Assembly (NCBI GenBank): GCA_950295325.1
Contig: OX485809.1
Coordinates: 3,596,001-3,660,000 of the forward strand
Length of the DNA stretch: 64,000 bases
Source of the DNA: Polytrichum commune
Lineage: Eukaryota; Streptophyta; Polytrichopsida; Polytrichales; Polytrichaceae
Reading direction: 5' to 3'
This document shows, piece after piece, positions 37,275-57,291 of the stretch. Numbering within the stretch: position 1 is the first letter of the stretch; every line of letters starts with the position of its first letter. Under the pieces are notes generated by a model that did not search any database, was not told where the DNA came from, and was given only the letters and a program-made list of their open reading frames with translations. The translations under genes were made by a program, and so were the position numbers.

Positions 37275-40200
37275 ATGACCGCGATTCGCAGCAAGTCGCT
37301 GCTGCTTCTTCTTCTTGCGATCGTTGTTGCCATAGTGTGTAGTAGCGGCAATGTTGTTCATGGGGCGCCCGTGGCGAGCATCGACCTGGGATCGGAATGG
37401 ATGAAGGTAGCTGTGGTGAATTTGAAGCCGGGGCAAGCCCCGATTTCCATCGCACCGAACGAGATGTCCAAGCGCAAGTCCCCGGCGCTCGTGGCCTTCC
37501 TACGGGGAGACCGGCTGGTTTCGGAGCAAGCCTCGGGGATCTTGGCACGGTACCCGGAGCGCGTGTTCGCGAGCCTAAGGGACATGGTAGGGAAGCCGGT
37601 CGCAGCCGTGCGGGAGCTTCTCAAAATGCAGCACTTGCCCTACGATGTGGTGGAGACCCCTTCCGGCCGCGCGGCCATTCGTGTCGATTGTTGCTTGGAC
37701 GAGAACAAAAAGTAAGGGTTTACTGAATCCATCTGGAACTGAACCTAATGTTCGCTTCTTGAAGTTCTGTTCTTGGGCTGAGAGAAAGAACAATCGCGAT
37801 GGTCAATTGTCGTGTGGGAATCCGGCCGTGGATGCCGTAATAATCAGCAGCTCTTACAATTCCGCCGGTCAGCCACTTTCATAACCCTAATTATGTTATG
37901 AAGAATGCAGGCCGAGTCGGCAGACTTAATCCAGCTAACGTGGTAGACTGATTGTGGAACCGAATTTTCTTAAGCACTTGGCCTACGATGAGGTGGAGAC
38001 ACCTTCGGGCCACGCGGGCATTCTTGTCGATTGTTGCTTTGAGGAGAACTCAAAGTGAGGGTTTACTGAATCCATACGGAACTGAACGTAATGTTCATAA
38101 AGTTTTTCTTGCGTTGAGAGAAAGACATATCTTAATCTTGTTGGTTAATTGTCGTGCCTTTCAGCTCCTGCCTTTGCTAAGGCTTATTCGTAAATACAAT
38201 CGGAACTGTTGAATACCAATGCTCAAAGTGATTCCCTCCTATTCGTCTCCTTGAGATGTATGGTATGTTTTTGGAGTTCTTGCGTTGATAGAAAGAAAAT
38301 CACGTCGGTTAAATATCGTGTAGGAAACTGGCCATGGAAGCCGTAAAGATCAGCCGCTCACAATTCACCGGTGGATATGAATGTGACCGGTCTGCATGTG
38401 TGTGGCTCTGTAGCCTCAGCTACTTACGTAACTGCTGAGTCATCGCGCCCAGCTAAACCCTGACTCTGTTATGAAGAACGTAGTACTTGCCCTACGACGT
38501 GGCGGAGACGCCTTCGGGTCGCGTGGCGATTAGTGTCGATTGTTGCTTGGACAAGGACCCAAAGAAAGGGGTTACTGAAACCATCCGGAATCGAATAAAA
38601 TGTGTTTCTGAAGTTCTTGCGTTGGTTATTTATCGTGTAGGAAGCCGGCCGTGGTAGCCGTAGAAACTAGCAGCTCAAAATTCAGTAGTGGAGGTGAACA
38701 TGACCAGTCTGCATTTGTTGGTGTGATGGGCTCATCCACTGTCATAACCGGTAATTCAAAACTCGCAAGCCAAATCCTAAGTTTGTTACGAAGAATGCAG
38801 GCCAAGTTGGTAGACTTACTTCAGCTAATGCAGTAGACTGAATCCGGACCTGAATGTTTTAGTTCTTGTGTGGACAGAATCGTGTAAGACCCTGGCTGTG
38901 GAAGTCATAAAAACAGCAGCTCAAAACTCACTGGTGGAGGTGAATATGACCGGTCTGCATGTTTCTTGGCTAGATAGCCTCAGTCCCTTTCATAACCGCT
39001 GAATCACTGCTCGCAAGCTGAACCCTAATCTTGTAATGAAGAATGCAGGCCTTACTTCAGCTAATAATGCATGCGTTTTTTGTTCAGGCCTGTCTTGTAC
39101 AACATTGAGGAGCTTCTTGCCATGCTGCTAAATTATGCACGTGAGCTCGCAGAGATGCACACCAAGGAGTCTATCAAGGACGCTGTGATCAGTGTCCCAG
39201 TGTTCTTTGGTCAAGCTGAACGCCAAGGGTTGCTTGATGCTGCAGAGATTGCTGGATTGAATGTGCTATCACTTATCAATGAGCACGCAGGTGCTGCTTT
39301 GCAGTATGGCATTGACAAGGATTTCACTGACCAAGATCGCTATGTGGTGTTCTATGATATGGGTGCATCAAATACATATGCTGCCCTTGTGCACTTCACT
39401 GCATATACAGGAAAGAGTCCGGGTGGTGGCAAAAACATCACATTCCAGCAATTCCATGTAAGTAAATCCAGAGTTATGTATCCCTCTCTCATCCTCGTTC
39501 TCTGCTTTTGTGGTGTGGATGCAATTGTGGTTTAGCAATCTTATATTCAAGACAGCTTATGAATAAGTTGCACAAGTACATTATGGTGTTGCTGGTTGAG
39601 AAACTAAACACTTGCCTTAATGTAGAAGATGGAAGTCAAGAATATGGTTGTATTCAATCTCAATAATCTGAAGACCTTTTACTTCTGTAGGGAAGGGGCT
39701 GTGTGACCATGGGTTCACAAATTAGGAATGTGTGAGTTTGGTTGAGAGAAAGTTGAATGTCATAGAATGGATAACTTTGTCTGATCTTGAAACTTTTACT
39801 GGTTATTTGTACAGGTCAAGGGTGTGAGCTGGGATGCCACTCTTGGTGGACAGAACATGGAGATGCGGTTGGTAGATCATTTTGCAGCACAGTTCAAGAG
39901 TCAAACTGGGATTGATGTGTACAAACACCCAAAGGGCATGGCCAAGCTAAAGAAGCAGGTCAAGAGGACAAAGGAGATTTTGAGTGCAAACACTGAAGCT
40001 GGAATCTCAGTTGAATCTATGGTCGAAGATCACGACTTTAGGTAGACATTTTTCCTGAGTTACATAAGCTTGAAATATTTTTCCTGGAGCAACATAATTG
40101 ATCATTTCTATGTAAGCTTAGAGGCTGAGAATCAGCCCAAGCTGGTAGGTGTTGCATAAATGTTGCATTTTTACTACATGGGTAAGTAATTATTGGCACT

Positions 40201-43200
40201 TGGGATTGCAGTTTGCAGAGAGAACATCCATAACTCATCAGTGTTGTATGGTTATGTTTGTTGAAGTATGGCCTCCTTCATGTAAGCTGTTTAAATGTGC
40301 AGGGGATCGGTCACAAGGAAGAAGTTTGAGGAACTTTGCAATGATCTGTGGGAGCGGTCACTGAACCCATTAAAGCAAGTATTGACTGATGCTGGAATTA
40401 CACAGCAACAACTGCATTCTGTAGAGCTCATTGGTGGTGGAACCCGTGTCCCAAAGCTGAAAGTACTAATTCTAGGCCCCTGCTCTTCTTGTTTTGTTTA
40501 TAATCTGGTGATAAGTTGTAACTGCCTGTGGTATGCTGCTCCTGTAGTTTGTTTTAACAGGTGAATAGATTGCTAACCAACAATCCTTAAGTTTTCTGCA
40601 CTTCTTGATTGTTGACTTCAAGAATTCTGGTCCTGCTGTTTCTGATACTTTCATTCATAATTGTTGGGAATCTTGGATCCCATCTGAGAGTTTAGCAAGA
40701 GAATTTCCAGTTAGCTTACAAGCAGTGAAGGGGTGCTGATTTTGATGTCTGGACGAGGTCTGCCTGTACTCAATATAATGCCTTGGATCCCATTACATTT
40801 TATTTTGTGGATTTCTCAATAGTAGTGAAATGGTGCAGGAAAAACTAACAGGATATATTGGAGAACAAGCACTGGCCAGACACTTGGATGCAGATGAAGC
40901 GGTGGTATTGGGAGCTTCACTTCGGGCAGCAAATTTAAGTGACGGAATTAAGCTCAATCGGAAACTAGGCATGCTGGATGGTGCTTCCTATGGTATCAAC
41001 ATACAGCTTGATGGAGCCATCTTAGAATCTAAGGATCAGGGCTTGCTTGTACCAGTCCACAAGAACCTCCCAAGCAAAGTAAGTATTGGTTTAACATCTT
41101 GCTCTACAATATTTCAGACTGTGAGCATGTTGCCAGTGTTGTCCTTTTGATTCATATGCGCAAGTTTTTGTTGTATTATATTTCACTGGATTATCCCATT
41201 TCTTTCACTACCAAATATTGTATGTTTCACTTCTGTTTGGGATAAAGTCACTTGGAAGCAGTGGATTTTAGGATCATCTCATTTTGTGGATCATTGGATG
41301 GTCTTGTAGATGGGGAGAACAATTAAGAGCCAAACCAAGGATTTCAAGGTGACTTTGTCTTATGATCAAAGTGCACCTCTACCGCCATCCATCACTCTGC
41401 CTCACATTGCTGCTTATGACATCAAAGGTGTTGCAGAGACTGTTGAGAAGTATGCACTTGCAAACCCTGACCTCAACTTTGACATGTTTTTAGTTATTCT
41501 CGTGAACAGCCCATTCTAAGCACTCTTTTGCTTATTGTTGGGAGCTACAAAATATTTGGAATTGGAATTCTGCCTGAAACTAATTTCTACAGTGATAAAA
41601 AATATCACATGTATCATGTATCACTTTTGGACTCATAATACTGTGCTCTAGTTTTGTGTAGCAAGCAATTATTTCAGAAAAATCAACATGTAGTATTGGA
41701 TTTGTGGCTATGGAAGTTCATGACTTATTTGTGGCTATGGCATTGAAATTTATCCACAGATACAAAAATCACAATCAATCTGCTCCCATGAAAACTACTC
41801 TCCATTTTGCTTTGGACCGCAGTGGGGTGGTAAATCTCGAGCGGGCAGAGCAAGTTGTGGAGGTGTCAGAGTGGGTTGAGGTTGTTGATCCTATACGCAA
41901 CATCACAGCATTGCTTGCAAACCTGACAGCAAATGCAACCACAGGTGATGTGAATGCAACCACTGTTACTGAAGAGAGTGAGTCAAAACCAGAGACTGAT
42001 GCTGGAAACGTGACAGACGAAAATGGAACTGCAACTGAAGTAACACCTCCTCCTGTTACTGTCACCAAGAAGCTGAGAAAGAGAATATTCAGGATACCCC
42101 TCAAGGTAAAGACACAGAAGAATGCTCTCAATTGTGATCCAACTAGACTAGGAGTATTTCCTATTAAAAGTTTTATTTTGAATCAAGGAGTATCATGTAT
42201 TGTAGAGGGTTTGTCAGACGTTGTAATGACTTTTCTTCATATTGTGAAGGTTGTTCTGCAGTAGTTTGCACTAATGCACTTATGATGATCTATTTTCTTA
42301 AAATGTGTAATCCTTGCTTCTGTAGATTGTTGAAAATGCAGGATTTGTTGTAAAACATTCAGAATGAGATGAGCTTTCTGAGATGCTGTCTCTTGGCAAA
42401 TCTGGTAAATTACACTATCTGTGAAATGTGGTGCAGATTACAGATCTCACAAGTGGACCTGCTAAGCCTTTATCAAGTAAAGATATTTCTGAGGCCATCA
42501 AGCGTCTGGAGAAGTTAAATATTGCTGATGCAAAGAAGCGAGCAACAGAGGCAGCAAAGAATAACTTGGAGGCTTATATTTATGCAACCAAGGATAAGGT
42601 AGCACCCTGGTCAATCTAGTTCAATTTTATAAGTAGCATCGTATTGAAGTTGGATATATAGTTGAGTGTATCTGATATATTTTCTTCTCAAACTAAGCCT
42701 TGTGTAATAGTTTAAAGGTTTAATTTGTCTCTAGGAATTATCAGATAACTGTCTTGTCTTCTTTAAACAAAATTTCAACATTTCTGCAGCGGGGATTCAT
42801 GTCGATGATTTTTTTTATTTAAAAAAACAAAATGTCCTTCAATTATCCCCATTATCCTGGGTCAGCTGATGCAGTACTGCTGTAGGGCTCAGCTTCAGCA
42901 GTTATGCTTTTCAATGGAACTCTAATTTGCTGACTGTCTCTCTCTGCTCTCAAAAGACTTGTAGAAAAGACATTCCAGTACTGACGTTTTGTGTGTCATG
43001 CAGTTGACAACTATGGAAGGTGTTGAGAAAGAAGCTTCTGAATCTGAGCGTGATTCTTTCATGGAGAAGCTTGCAGAGGTTAGTCTTGCAGTTGTTTGTT
43101 TACTATCTTCTATTCCAGTTGTGTGCAAACTGTGACCCCTCATTTCACTCAGAGGTGATTGCGCCCTATAACATATTGTCTTATCTTGGTGGCAGGCTGA

Positions 43201-43745
43201 AGATTGGATTTACATGGATGGTGAAGAGGCAGAGGCAAAGGAGTTTCAAAGCCGCCTGGAGTCACTCCTAGTGTCCTGGAAATCAATTTTTGTTAGGTCT
43301 GTAACTTTGATCTTCAAAAGTGCCTCAAGACTTGCATGGATGTTGTTGCAATGATGGGGTTGCTGTGCCACGAATCTGTAGAGTCTAAACCTTAGTTTGT
43401 GCATTTGGACAAACTAGGACTCACTCATCCGCAGCTCAGCAATGTCCACCTTCTTCCCTGTAGAATATGGCCTGGTTCAAAAAGAATGTCCATGTACTAC
43501 ATTATCATGTGGGTCTGAGCTGCGGATAAGTATCCTCTGGTCATCTACTTGCCATAAGTTATGCTAACATCGTGATTGTTATTTGTTGTGGTGACAGAGA
43601 TGAGCTGCAAAAGGAGGAGACACTCTTGGAGAAGGGAGTCCAGCCCGAGCTTGAGATTAGCACTGGAGACAAAGTTGAACAGACTTTTGAGCAGGCCACC
43701 CACCCAAAGCCAGACATTTCCACCCCTAGTCATGATGAGTTGTAA
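37275..43745 (+). CDS. HSP70-17: ER-lumenal Hsp70 (HSP70-17/HYOU1-like), 11 exons, HDEL end
   Basis: Exons: 37275-37711, 39088-39457, 39815-40041, 40303-40462, 40839-41078, 41310-41449, 41760-42105, 42437-42598, 43004-43078, 43196-43296, 43598-43745. The sum is 2406 nt, 801 aa, with consistent phases. A signal peptide (SLLLLLLAIVVAIVCSS) leads into the ATPase domain: phosphate loop 1 SIDLGSEWMKVAVV, phosphate loop 2 FYDMGASNTYAALV, adenosine motif VELIGGGTRVPKL. The Asn-rich segment after residue 545 has several N-glycosylation sites (NIT, NLT, NAT, NVT, NGT), as in ER Hsp110/Grp170 proteins. The protein ends HDEL, the plant ER-retention signal. Members act as nucleotide exchange factor and holdase for BiP. 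It is about 65 residues shorter than Arabidopsis HSP70-17 as I recall it, with the loss near the C-terminus. ATG 37275 precedes the signal peptide directly. Confidence 0.93.
37631..39066 (+). repeat. Tandem copies of the exon-1 tail and intron start inside HSP70-17 intron 1
   Basis: The last 80 or so bases of exon 1 (from 37631, GCACTTGCCCTACGATGTGG) recur at 37974 and 38483, with the TGTCGATTGTTGCTT core and the TTACTGAA.CCAT intron start preserved. A second block (GGCCGTGG..GCCGTA..AA, CAGCTC, GACCGGTCTGCATG) occurs about four times (37820, 38322, 38640, 38886). ATGAAGAATGCAGGCC recurs near 37900 and 39036, with variants near 38470 and 38788. Intron 1 thus grew by repeated duplication of its own exon-intron junction. 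Confidence 0.82.
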
Positions 43746-44382
43746 TTAGGTCACAATGCCTTTAGCAGAGTTAAGCTCACACAGAGCAGGTCAATAGTCA
43801 AGCCTTCAGGTGAAAGCTATGGCATTCTGACTTTGAACTCACCATCAGGTTAAACATCAGATTAGTTTAGGTGAGGATCAACGTAGAGAGCAACACAAAG
43901 GGGCTTGGTGGGAAGTTTATCTATGTTGTCCATTTATTGGTACAGATTTTTTGGATAAACACTTCATTAGGATAAATCACATTTACACGTCAGTATGAAA
44001 ATTGGATACTGCGATGGCCAAATTCTTACGTCAGCCTGATCTCAATTTTGTATATTTAGTGGTATGACAAGACTTCAAAGATGCATTGACATGGGTGCTT
44101 GTGCACCTTATTGGTTTCAATGGGACTGGGGCCGTGTGAGTCGAGAAGGAATAAGAAATGTTCTTGTCCTCTCGAGTATCCATATTATTCAACTATTCTA
44201 GCAACTTGTTATTCTAGCAACTTGCCTACATTCATTTGTGGAATTGTCTTTCTCAATACTGCCACGGAAGTCTACTCTAAATACCCCAGTTAATGACTTA
44301 CTTAAGCTTGTGCAATGCTTACGAGCTTTTATTTCTCCCGTCTCAAGCCAATGACTGACGATCTTCCTTGTAGTGTGAAGCT
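43746..44382. other. 3' flank of HSP70-17
   Basis: Presumed 3' UTR and spacer. No conserved ORF. Confidence 0.4.
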
Positions 44383-45310
44383 CATCTGACGATAAGTTAG
44401 GAGAGGGAGCATGGAAAAGATTATTATGAGGACTTCCAAGCCCTCGTAGTAAATGTGCTTGCTCAGATGCCAGGCTCTAGTGAACGGGGATCCTATGCAA
44501 GTGACTCTTGTTGTTCCCTTTGTGTTACTCTTGGAACTAGGTTTGCAAGCACACTTCAAGACTGCTAGGTTTAAAGAGTCTCCTCCGGGAAGTTAAAGCC
44601 GCTTGGAGTGAAGCTGGTGGATGCGAGGAGAGTGAGCAGAGCAGAGATTATTAAGAGGACTTCCAAACCTTTGAAAGTAAATGTACTTGCACAGATACAA
44701 TGCTCCCGCGACTAGGAGTCTGCGCAGAAGACTCTGTAGTTAGTCCGTTTGGGTTGCTCTTGCAACTAGGTATTCAAGTACTCTTGATTGGTAGATGAAG
44801 ACGTGGAATTCAAAAACTTAGACAACTAATTTCCATAAAAGGGTGGAGAGTTTATATTGATAACCTAGAGTGTGGTCAACCAAGTAAGCTCATCCAACGA
44901 CAAGTACGTGAAGTTGTAGCTGCTTGAATTGAAGTTCATGGATGTGAGGAGAGGAAGCAGGGAGAGTTTATTACTTTTGAGGATAACTAAAACTTTGAAT
45001 TGAATGCTATCGCACAGATACAATGCTACAGCAAGCAGAGTCTTGCACAGGAGACTCTGTAGTTGATCCCTTGGGACCACGTACTGCTACTAAGTTAGAT
45101 GAAGAGTTGGATCTCAAAATGTGGACAATCGAGACAACGGGCGAGAAAATGCCACAGCGAGCGGCGGGAGTCTGCACAGGAGACTCTGATTGATCCGTTT
45201 GGAACTAAAAATTCAAGCATACTTCAGACTGCTAGATAAACAGTTGGATTTCAAAACGTGGGCAACTGATATCTATACAACGCCGGGGGATTATGTTGAT
45301 AACCCAAATT
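44383..45310. repeat. Degenerate tandem repeat array between HSP70-17 and LACS
   Basis: About four diverged units of 200-300 bp share blocks in order: GAGGAGAG..GAGCAG, GAGATTATTAAGAGGACTTCC or similar, GCACAGATACAATGCT, GGAGTCTGCRCAGRAGACTC, TTTGGRACTA, TTCAAGYATACTTCAGACTG and a closing TTGATAACC. No reading frame is kept across the units. Origin unknown. Confidence 0.6.
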
Positions 45311-46069
45311 GCCTACATTAGCCGTAATTATTTTCTCAAACATTGTCATTGGTGAGAAAACTTAGCAGAGACAAAAGTGCCGCGCTGGAGAGAGAGTTCT
45401 TCCCCATCTTCCACATGTACAGGACCCTTGCCAATGGCCACGCCTATGTTACTTGCGTGGGCCAGCAGCGGCAGTTTCGCTCTCGTGCCGTTCCTGCCAT
45501 GCATGCAGGCATCGTAATTCCTTGGCTGCCCTGCCATTGCTTCTCCGCTTTCCGCTGGCAGTGCAATCAAGTCAGGTTTTAAGTTCCTCCGCCTGGGCGC
45601 CTCCTGAGGGCCCGGACTTCCGACCAACCCTGGCTGCCCTCCTTGTCAGCGACACCAAACGGGTTGGCCCCGCCAACCCCGACGGACGGACGGATATTTT
45701 CACAAACTGTAAGTTAACCTATGTACAGAGTTTTATGCAAGCTGAAAAGGTTCACCGGAAAAGGACAAAGCCTTTTTTCACCGGCAGTGGGATGCCTCCA
45801 CCTGGAGAAGCCTCTGTCACCCTGCAACTCACTGTCCTGGGATCTACACTTGGGTAAGATCTGATAGCCTCTTCCTTTAGGTTATTACATAATGTAGACG
45901 TCTTGAAGATTCTACTGGTGGGTCTGTATGTGTTGTGGGGGTTTCTCCGCCCCAATTGCTTCTGTTGCGGATGCTTGGGTGGAATGCACCCGAATGCGCG
46001 CTCACTCCATTGGTACTCTATTCTGCTTCCCAATCTCAGTCCAATGCATTCCATTGATCGATGGATTCA
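45311..46069. other. GC-rich spacer upstream of LACS, no gene assigned
   Basis: Several overlapping frames are open on both strands (about 45343-45857 and reverse) because of GC content. None shows a domain. It may be promoter or a leader exon of the downstream gene. Confidence 0.35.
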
Positions 46070-46715
46070 CTGACTGACTGACTGGGAAGCTACTTCTGCA
46101 CTTCCTATTGGGAAGCCATTTTGAGATTTCGAGATATTGTGGGTGGAGCATCCGATGTGAGAGAGCGAGCGAATGAGCGATTGAGTGAGTGAGGCGGAGG
46201 GCGTTGGGAAGATGCTGCTGCCATTTCTTTTCTTCTAAGCGATTTTGTGGTTTGGATCTTTTGTGGGTGGAGTATTCGATGAAAGCGAGCGAATGATTGA
46301 TTGGGAAGTTATTCACTGCGGCTCCTTGTTTTGAAGTTATTTTGGTGTTTTGGAGATTTGCGGGTGGAGGATTCGATGAATCCCAACAAACCAGGGGAAT
46401 GACTGGGAAGCTATTTGCTGCCGGTTCTTTGTTTTGAAGCGATTTTGAGGTTTGGAGATTTAGTGGGTGGAGTATTCGATGAGAGCGAGCGAGCGAGTGA
46501 CAGAGTGAGGCGGGGACAGTGGGAAGTTGTTGATGCTGCAGTTCCTTGCTTGAAGAAATTCTAGGGTATGGAGGTGTGAGTGGACAAATCGTTGAGAAGT
46601 CGCTCGCTCGCTATTGACTGGGAAGGAGCTATCGCTGCGTTTCCTTTTTGAGGTTCGGAGGTTCGATGAAAACGAGCGAGTAAGTGATTGATTGAGACAC
46701 AAGCATAAGGCGCAG
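46070..46715 (+). repeat. Minisatellite in the LACS promoter/leader
   Basis: Six units start with TGGGAAG near 46082, 46208, 46301, 46402, 46519 and 46619 (spacing 93-126). Each has a G/C-poor middle (TTTTGAAGCGATTTTGAGG), GGGTGGAGTATTCGATGA and a GAGCGAGCGAG run. The array ends about 20 bases before the LACS start codon, so it probably forms part of the 5' UTR. Confidence 0.8.
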
Positions 46716-46732
46716 ACAGACGCGGAGGAGGA

Positions 46733-55074
<8,342 letters not shown>

Positions 55075-56970
55075 GGTGGTGAGTTTAACTTAGCAATGAA
55101 ATAGACGATGATTTATGTGTCACACAGTAGTACTAGTTTCATCCTCTAGCAGGTTGTAGTGGACACAACAAAAATTGAGATGTTGTTTCCTACACTGAAT
55201 TTTTTTTTAATTTTGTTTCATTTGGCCTGTCGAATTAAAAAATTCTTGGAGAAGGCTTCTCTTTTACTCTTTTGTTCATGGAGTATTGACCTAACGAGGA
55301 GGTACCTAGGAAGATGTGGTGTTTGCTCTTGAAGCTACTCAATGGTGTGTACATTGGAATCACATTGCAAATTGCTCTCCAGGGTGTTCACAGAACTAAG
55401 GTATACTTATCTTATAAGGAAATGTATATTTGAGTGGTATGTGGTTTGGTGTGGCTCCAAGAACGGATACCAAAAAGATGTGTTTAACAGAGATTGGATT
55501 ATGTGTTGAAAATATGATGACCATTAGGATTGATAATCAACACAATTAAGGGACTTATGTGACCATTTAATAAGCACAAGCATCTCCACTTTGATAATGA
55601 ATAAGATATTCATATGAGCTCCATTGAACATGATTCCATACAAAAAAACAAACACATTTGACAATTTCAAACCATGTGATAGTGTGGAAGGAAATGTTCC
55701 TCAAAGAATCTGTCATCTACCCAGTCACTAAAACCACGACTAGAATTCTTCATCCACCAATCTTCATCAACTAAAACTGTACATGCATTAAGGATATAGA
55801 AGACATAGGATCCGGCTTTTGATACTTTTGAACAAGCCTACTTTAGTTCTTAAAAAATGATTTTTATTTTTATTTTTTTGGCAAGACTATTGTAGATAAA
55901 AAAAGAATTAAAACCAAAATACGGTAATATCCCCTACCCTTCATTATTTATAAAATCCAATTACCCTATAATGGTGATGCTAATATACTTTCAAGCTTTT
56001 TCTAAATTTTAGGACCAAGGTAATTATAATACCCCTTCATTTGATTGCACGCTAACTACAAAAAAGTGGGAGTGCTCCCCCCAGGCTCACAATTTGCCCA
56101 TGTAGTAAAGATCCCTAGAACAAAACCATGCAGATGGCATAATATTTCTTCATAAGCATAGTTGCTTGAAGCTGAGGAATTTGTCAAGGTGCCATTTCTT
56201 CAGGCTTGAGAATTTGCACCAAAGGCCTTTGAGCTCCATCCTCAACAATGACATAAGGAAAATATGGGACCTTAGAGTGATTAAAGATATACCCCTCAAT
56301 CATCTCCAACCTGATCGGAAGCACGCAGTGAACATCTCACCAATGCCCACACCTACCACTAACAACGCGTGCACTTGCATGAACATATGCTCATCAAATT
56401 AACATTGACATTGATGCGTGGAAATACAACGCAGGTTTCGAAATACTCACCAAGGGGAGTTTTTTAAGTTGTCAAAGTAGATCCATCGTTGAATATCTAG
56501 CGATGAGTGTAGGGGGGTGTTAGGCATTACTCCTTACTCCTTACTCCATCCATCCATTGTTCACACATCTATCTTTGTTTCCAATAACTCATCTTTGAAC
56601 TGTAGCATGTGGAGGTTTGATTCCAATAGTAGGCAAGATGTACAACAACGAGAAGAAAGAGGTGATGATAATTGACATTGTGTGCTTGTGAAACGAGGAG
56701 GGTCAAAAATCATCAATGGAAAGAAGAAACGGTTCATAGGACTCTACGAATGTGATATCACGAGGTTGTCACAAATGTGATTAAGATTGCAAGGTGTGGT
56801 GAATTTGTGCATAGTGAAGAAGATGAAAGAAATCATGATGTGCAAAGTGGTGAAATGAAACATCTAGCTGATCATGCACGAAGCGAAATAAGAGGCATCC
56901 ATCAACTGAAAATGCTCGTCAAATCTGCTTGAGGTAACCCTCTCGCAAAACAGTGCAAATCAATGGTGGC
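55075..56970. other. Intergenic DNA downstream of LACS
   Basis: AT-rich. On the minus strand at about 56330-56190 a frame reads KVPYFPYVIVEDGAQRPLVQ, vaguely like the linker region of an Hsp70 ATPase domain, then hits a stop; too short to call. No other gene seen. Confidence 0.3.
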
Positions 56971-57291
56971 ATGTCCATGGTGATGGAGCATTGTGGTGGC
57001 AAAAGCCTTGCCAACCTCATCGAAAAGTAATATGCACAACGGCCTCAAGAAGGCACATCATCATTGATGCCACGACAATTCGTCGCACACGTGAAGTAGC
57101 AATTGGCAAAAGCTTTCTTGCACATCCATGGCAAAGGCATTGTCCACCATGAAATCAAATGTGACAACGTGATGATGATGATGATGATGACCGAGAAACG
57201 GTCCATAAGGCTTGTGGATTTCGGAATGGCCATGGCCATAGAGTCAAATCTTGGTTGCCAAAATGAGGAGGATGGCACCTTTAGGAGGTGA
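56971..57291 (+). pseudogene. Protein kinase fragment (STE11/NPK-like), with in-frame stops
   Basis: One reading frame shows VMEHCGGKSLANLIEK, stop, YAQRPQ, then FVAHVK, stop, QLAKAFLHIHGKGIVHHEIKCDN, a run of six Met from (ATG)n expansion, and RLVDFGMAMAIES with a DGTF segment. This is the helix-D to activation-loop part of a Ser/Thr kinase. The catalytic HRD is changed to HHE, which removes the catalytic Asp, and the N-lobe and C-lobe ends are missing. Two stops (TAA, TAG) interrupt an otherwise open frame. Non-functional. Confidence 0.72.

Noticed and set aside
37177-37624. Minus-strand and alternative plus frames over HSP70-17 exon 1
   Set aside because: Exon 1 has a clear signal peptide and Hsp70 phosphate loop in the chosen frame.
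41450-41519. Read-through end of HSP70-17 exon 6 (CTTGCAAACCC and on to TAA)
   Set aside because: A donor at 41450 (GAGAA|GTATGC) joins to 41760 in phase and restores the conserved EKYKNHNQSAPMK sequence, so the read-through is intron.
45343-45857. Possible protein gene in the GC-rich block before LACS
   Set aside because: Frames overlap on both strands, without motifs or coherent splice sites.
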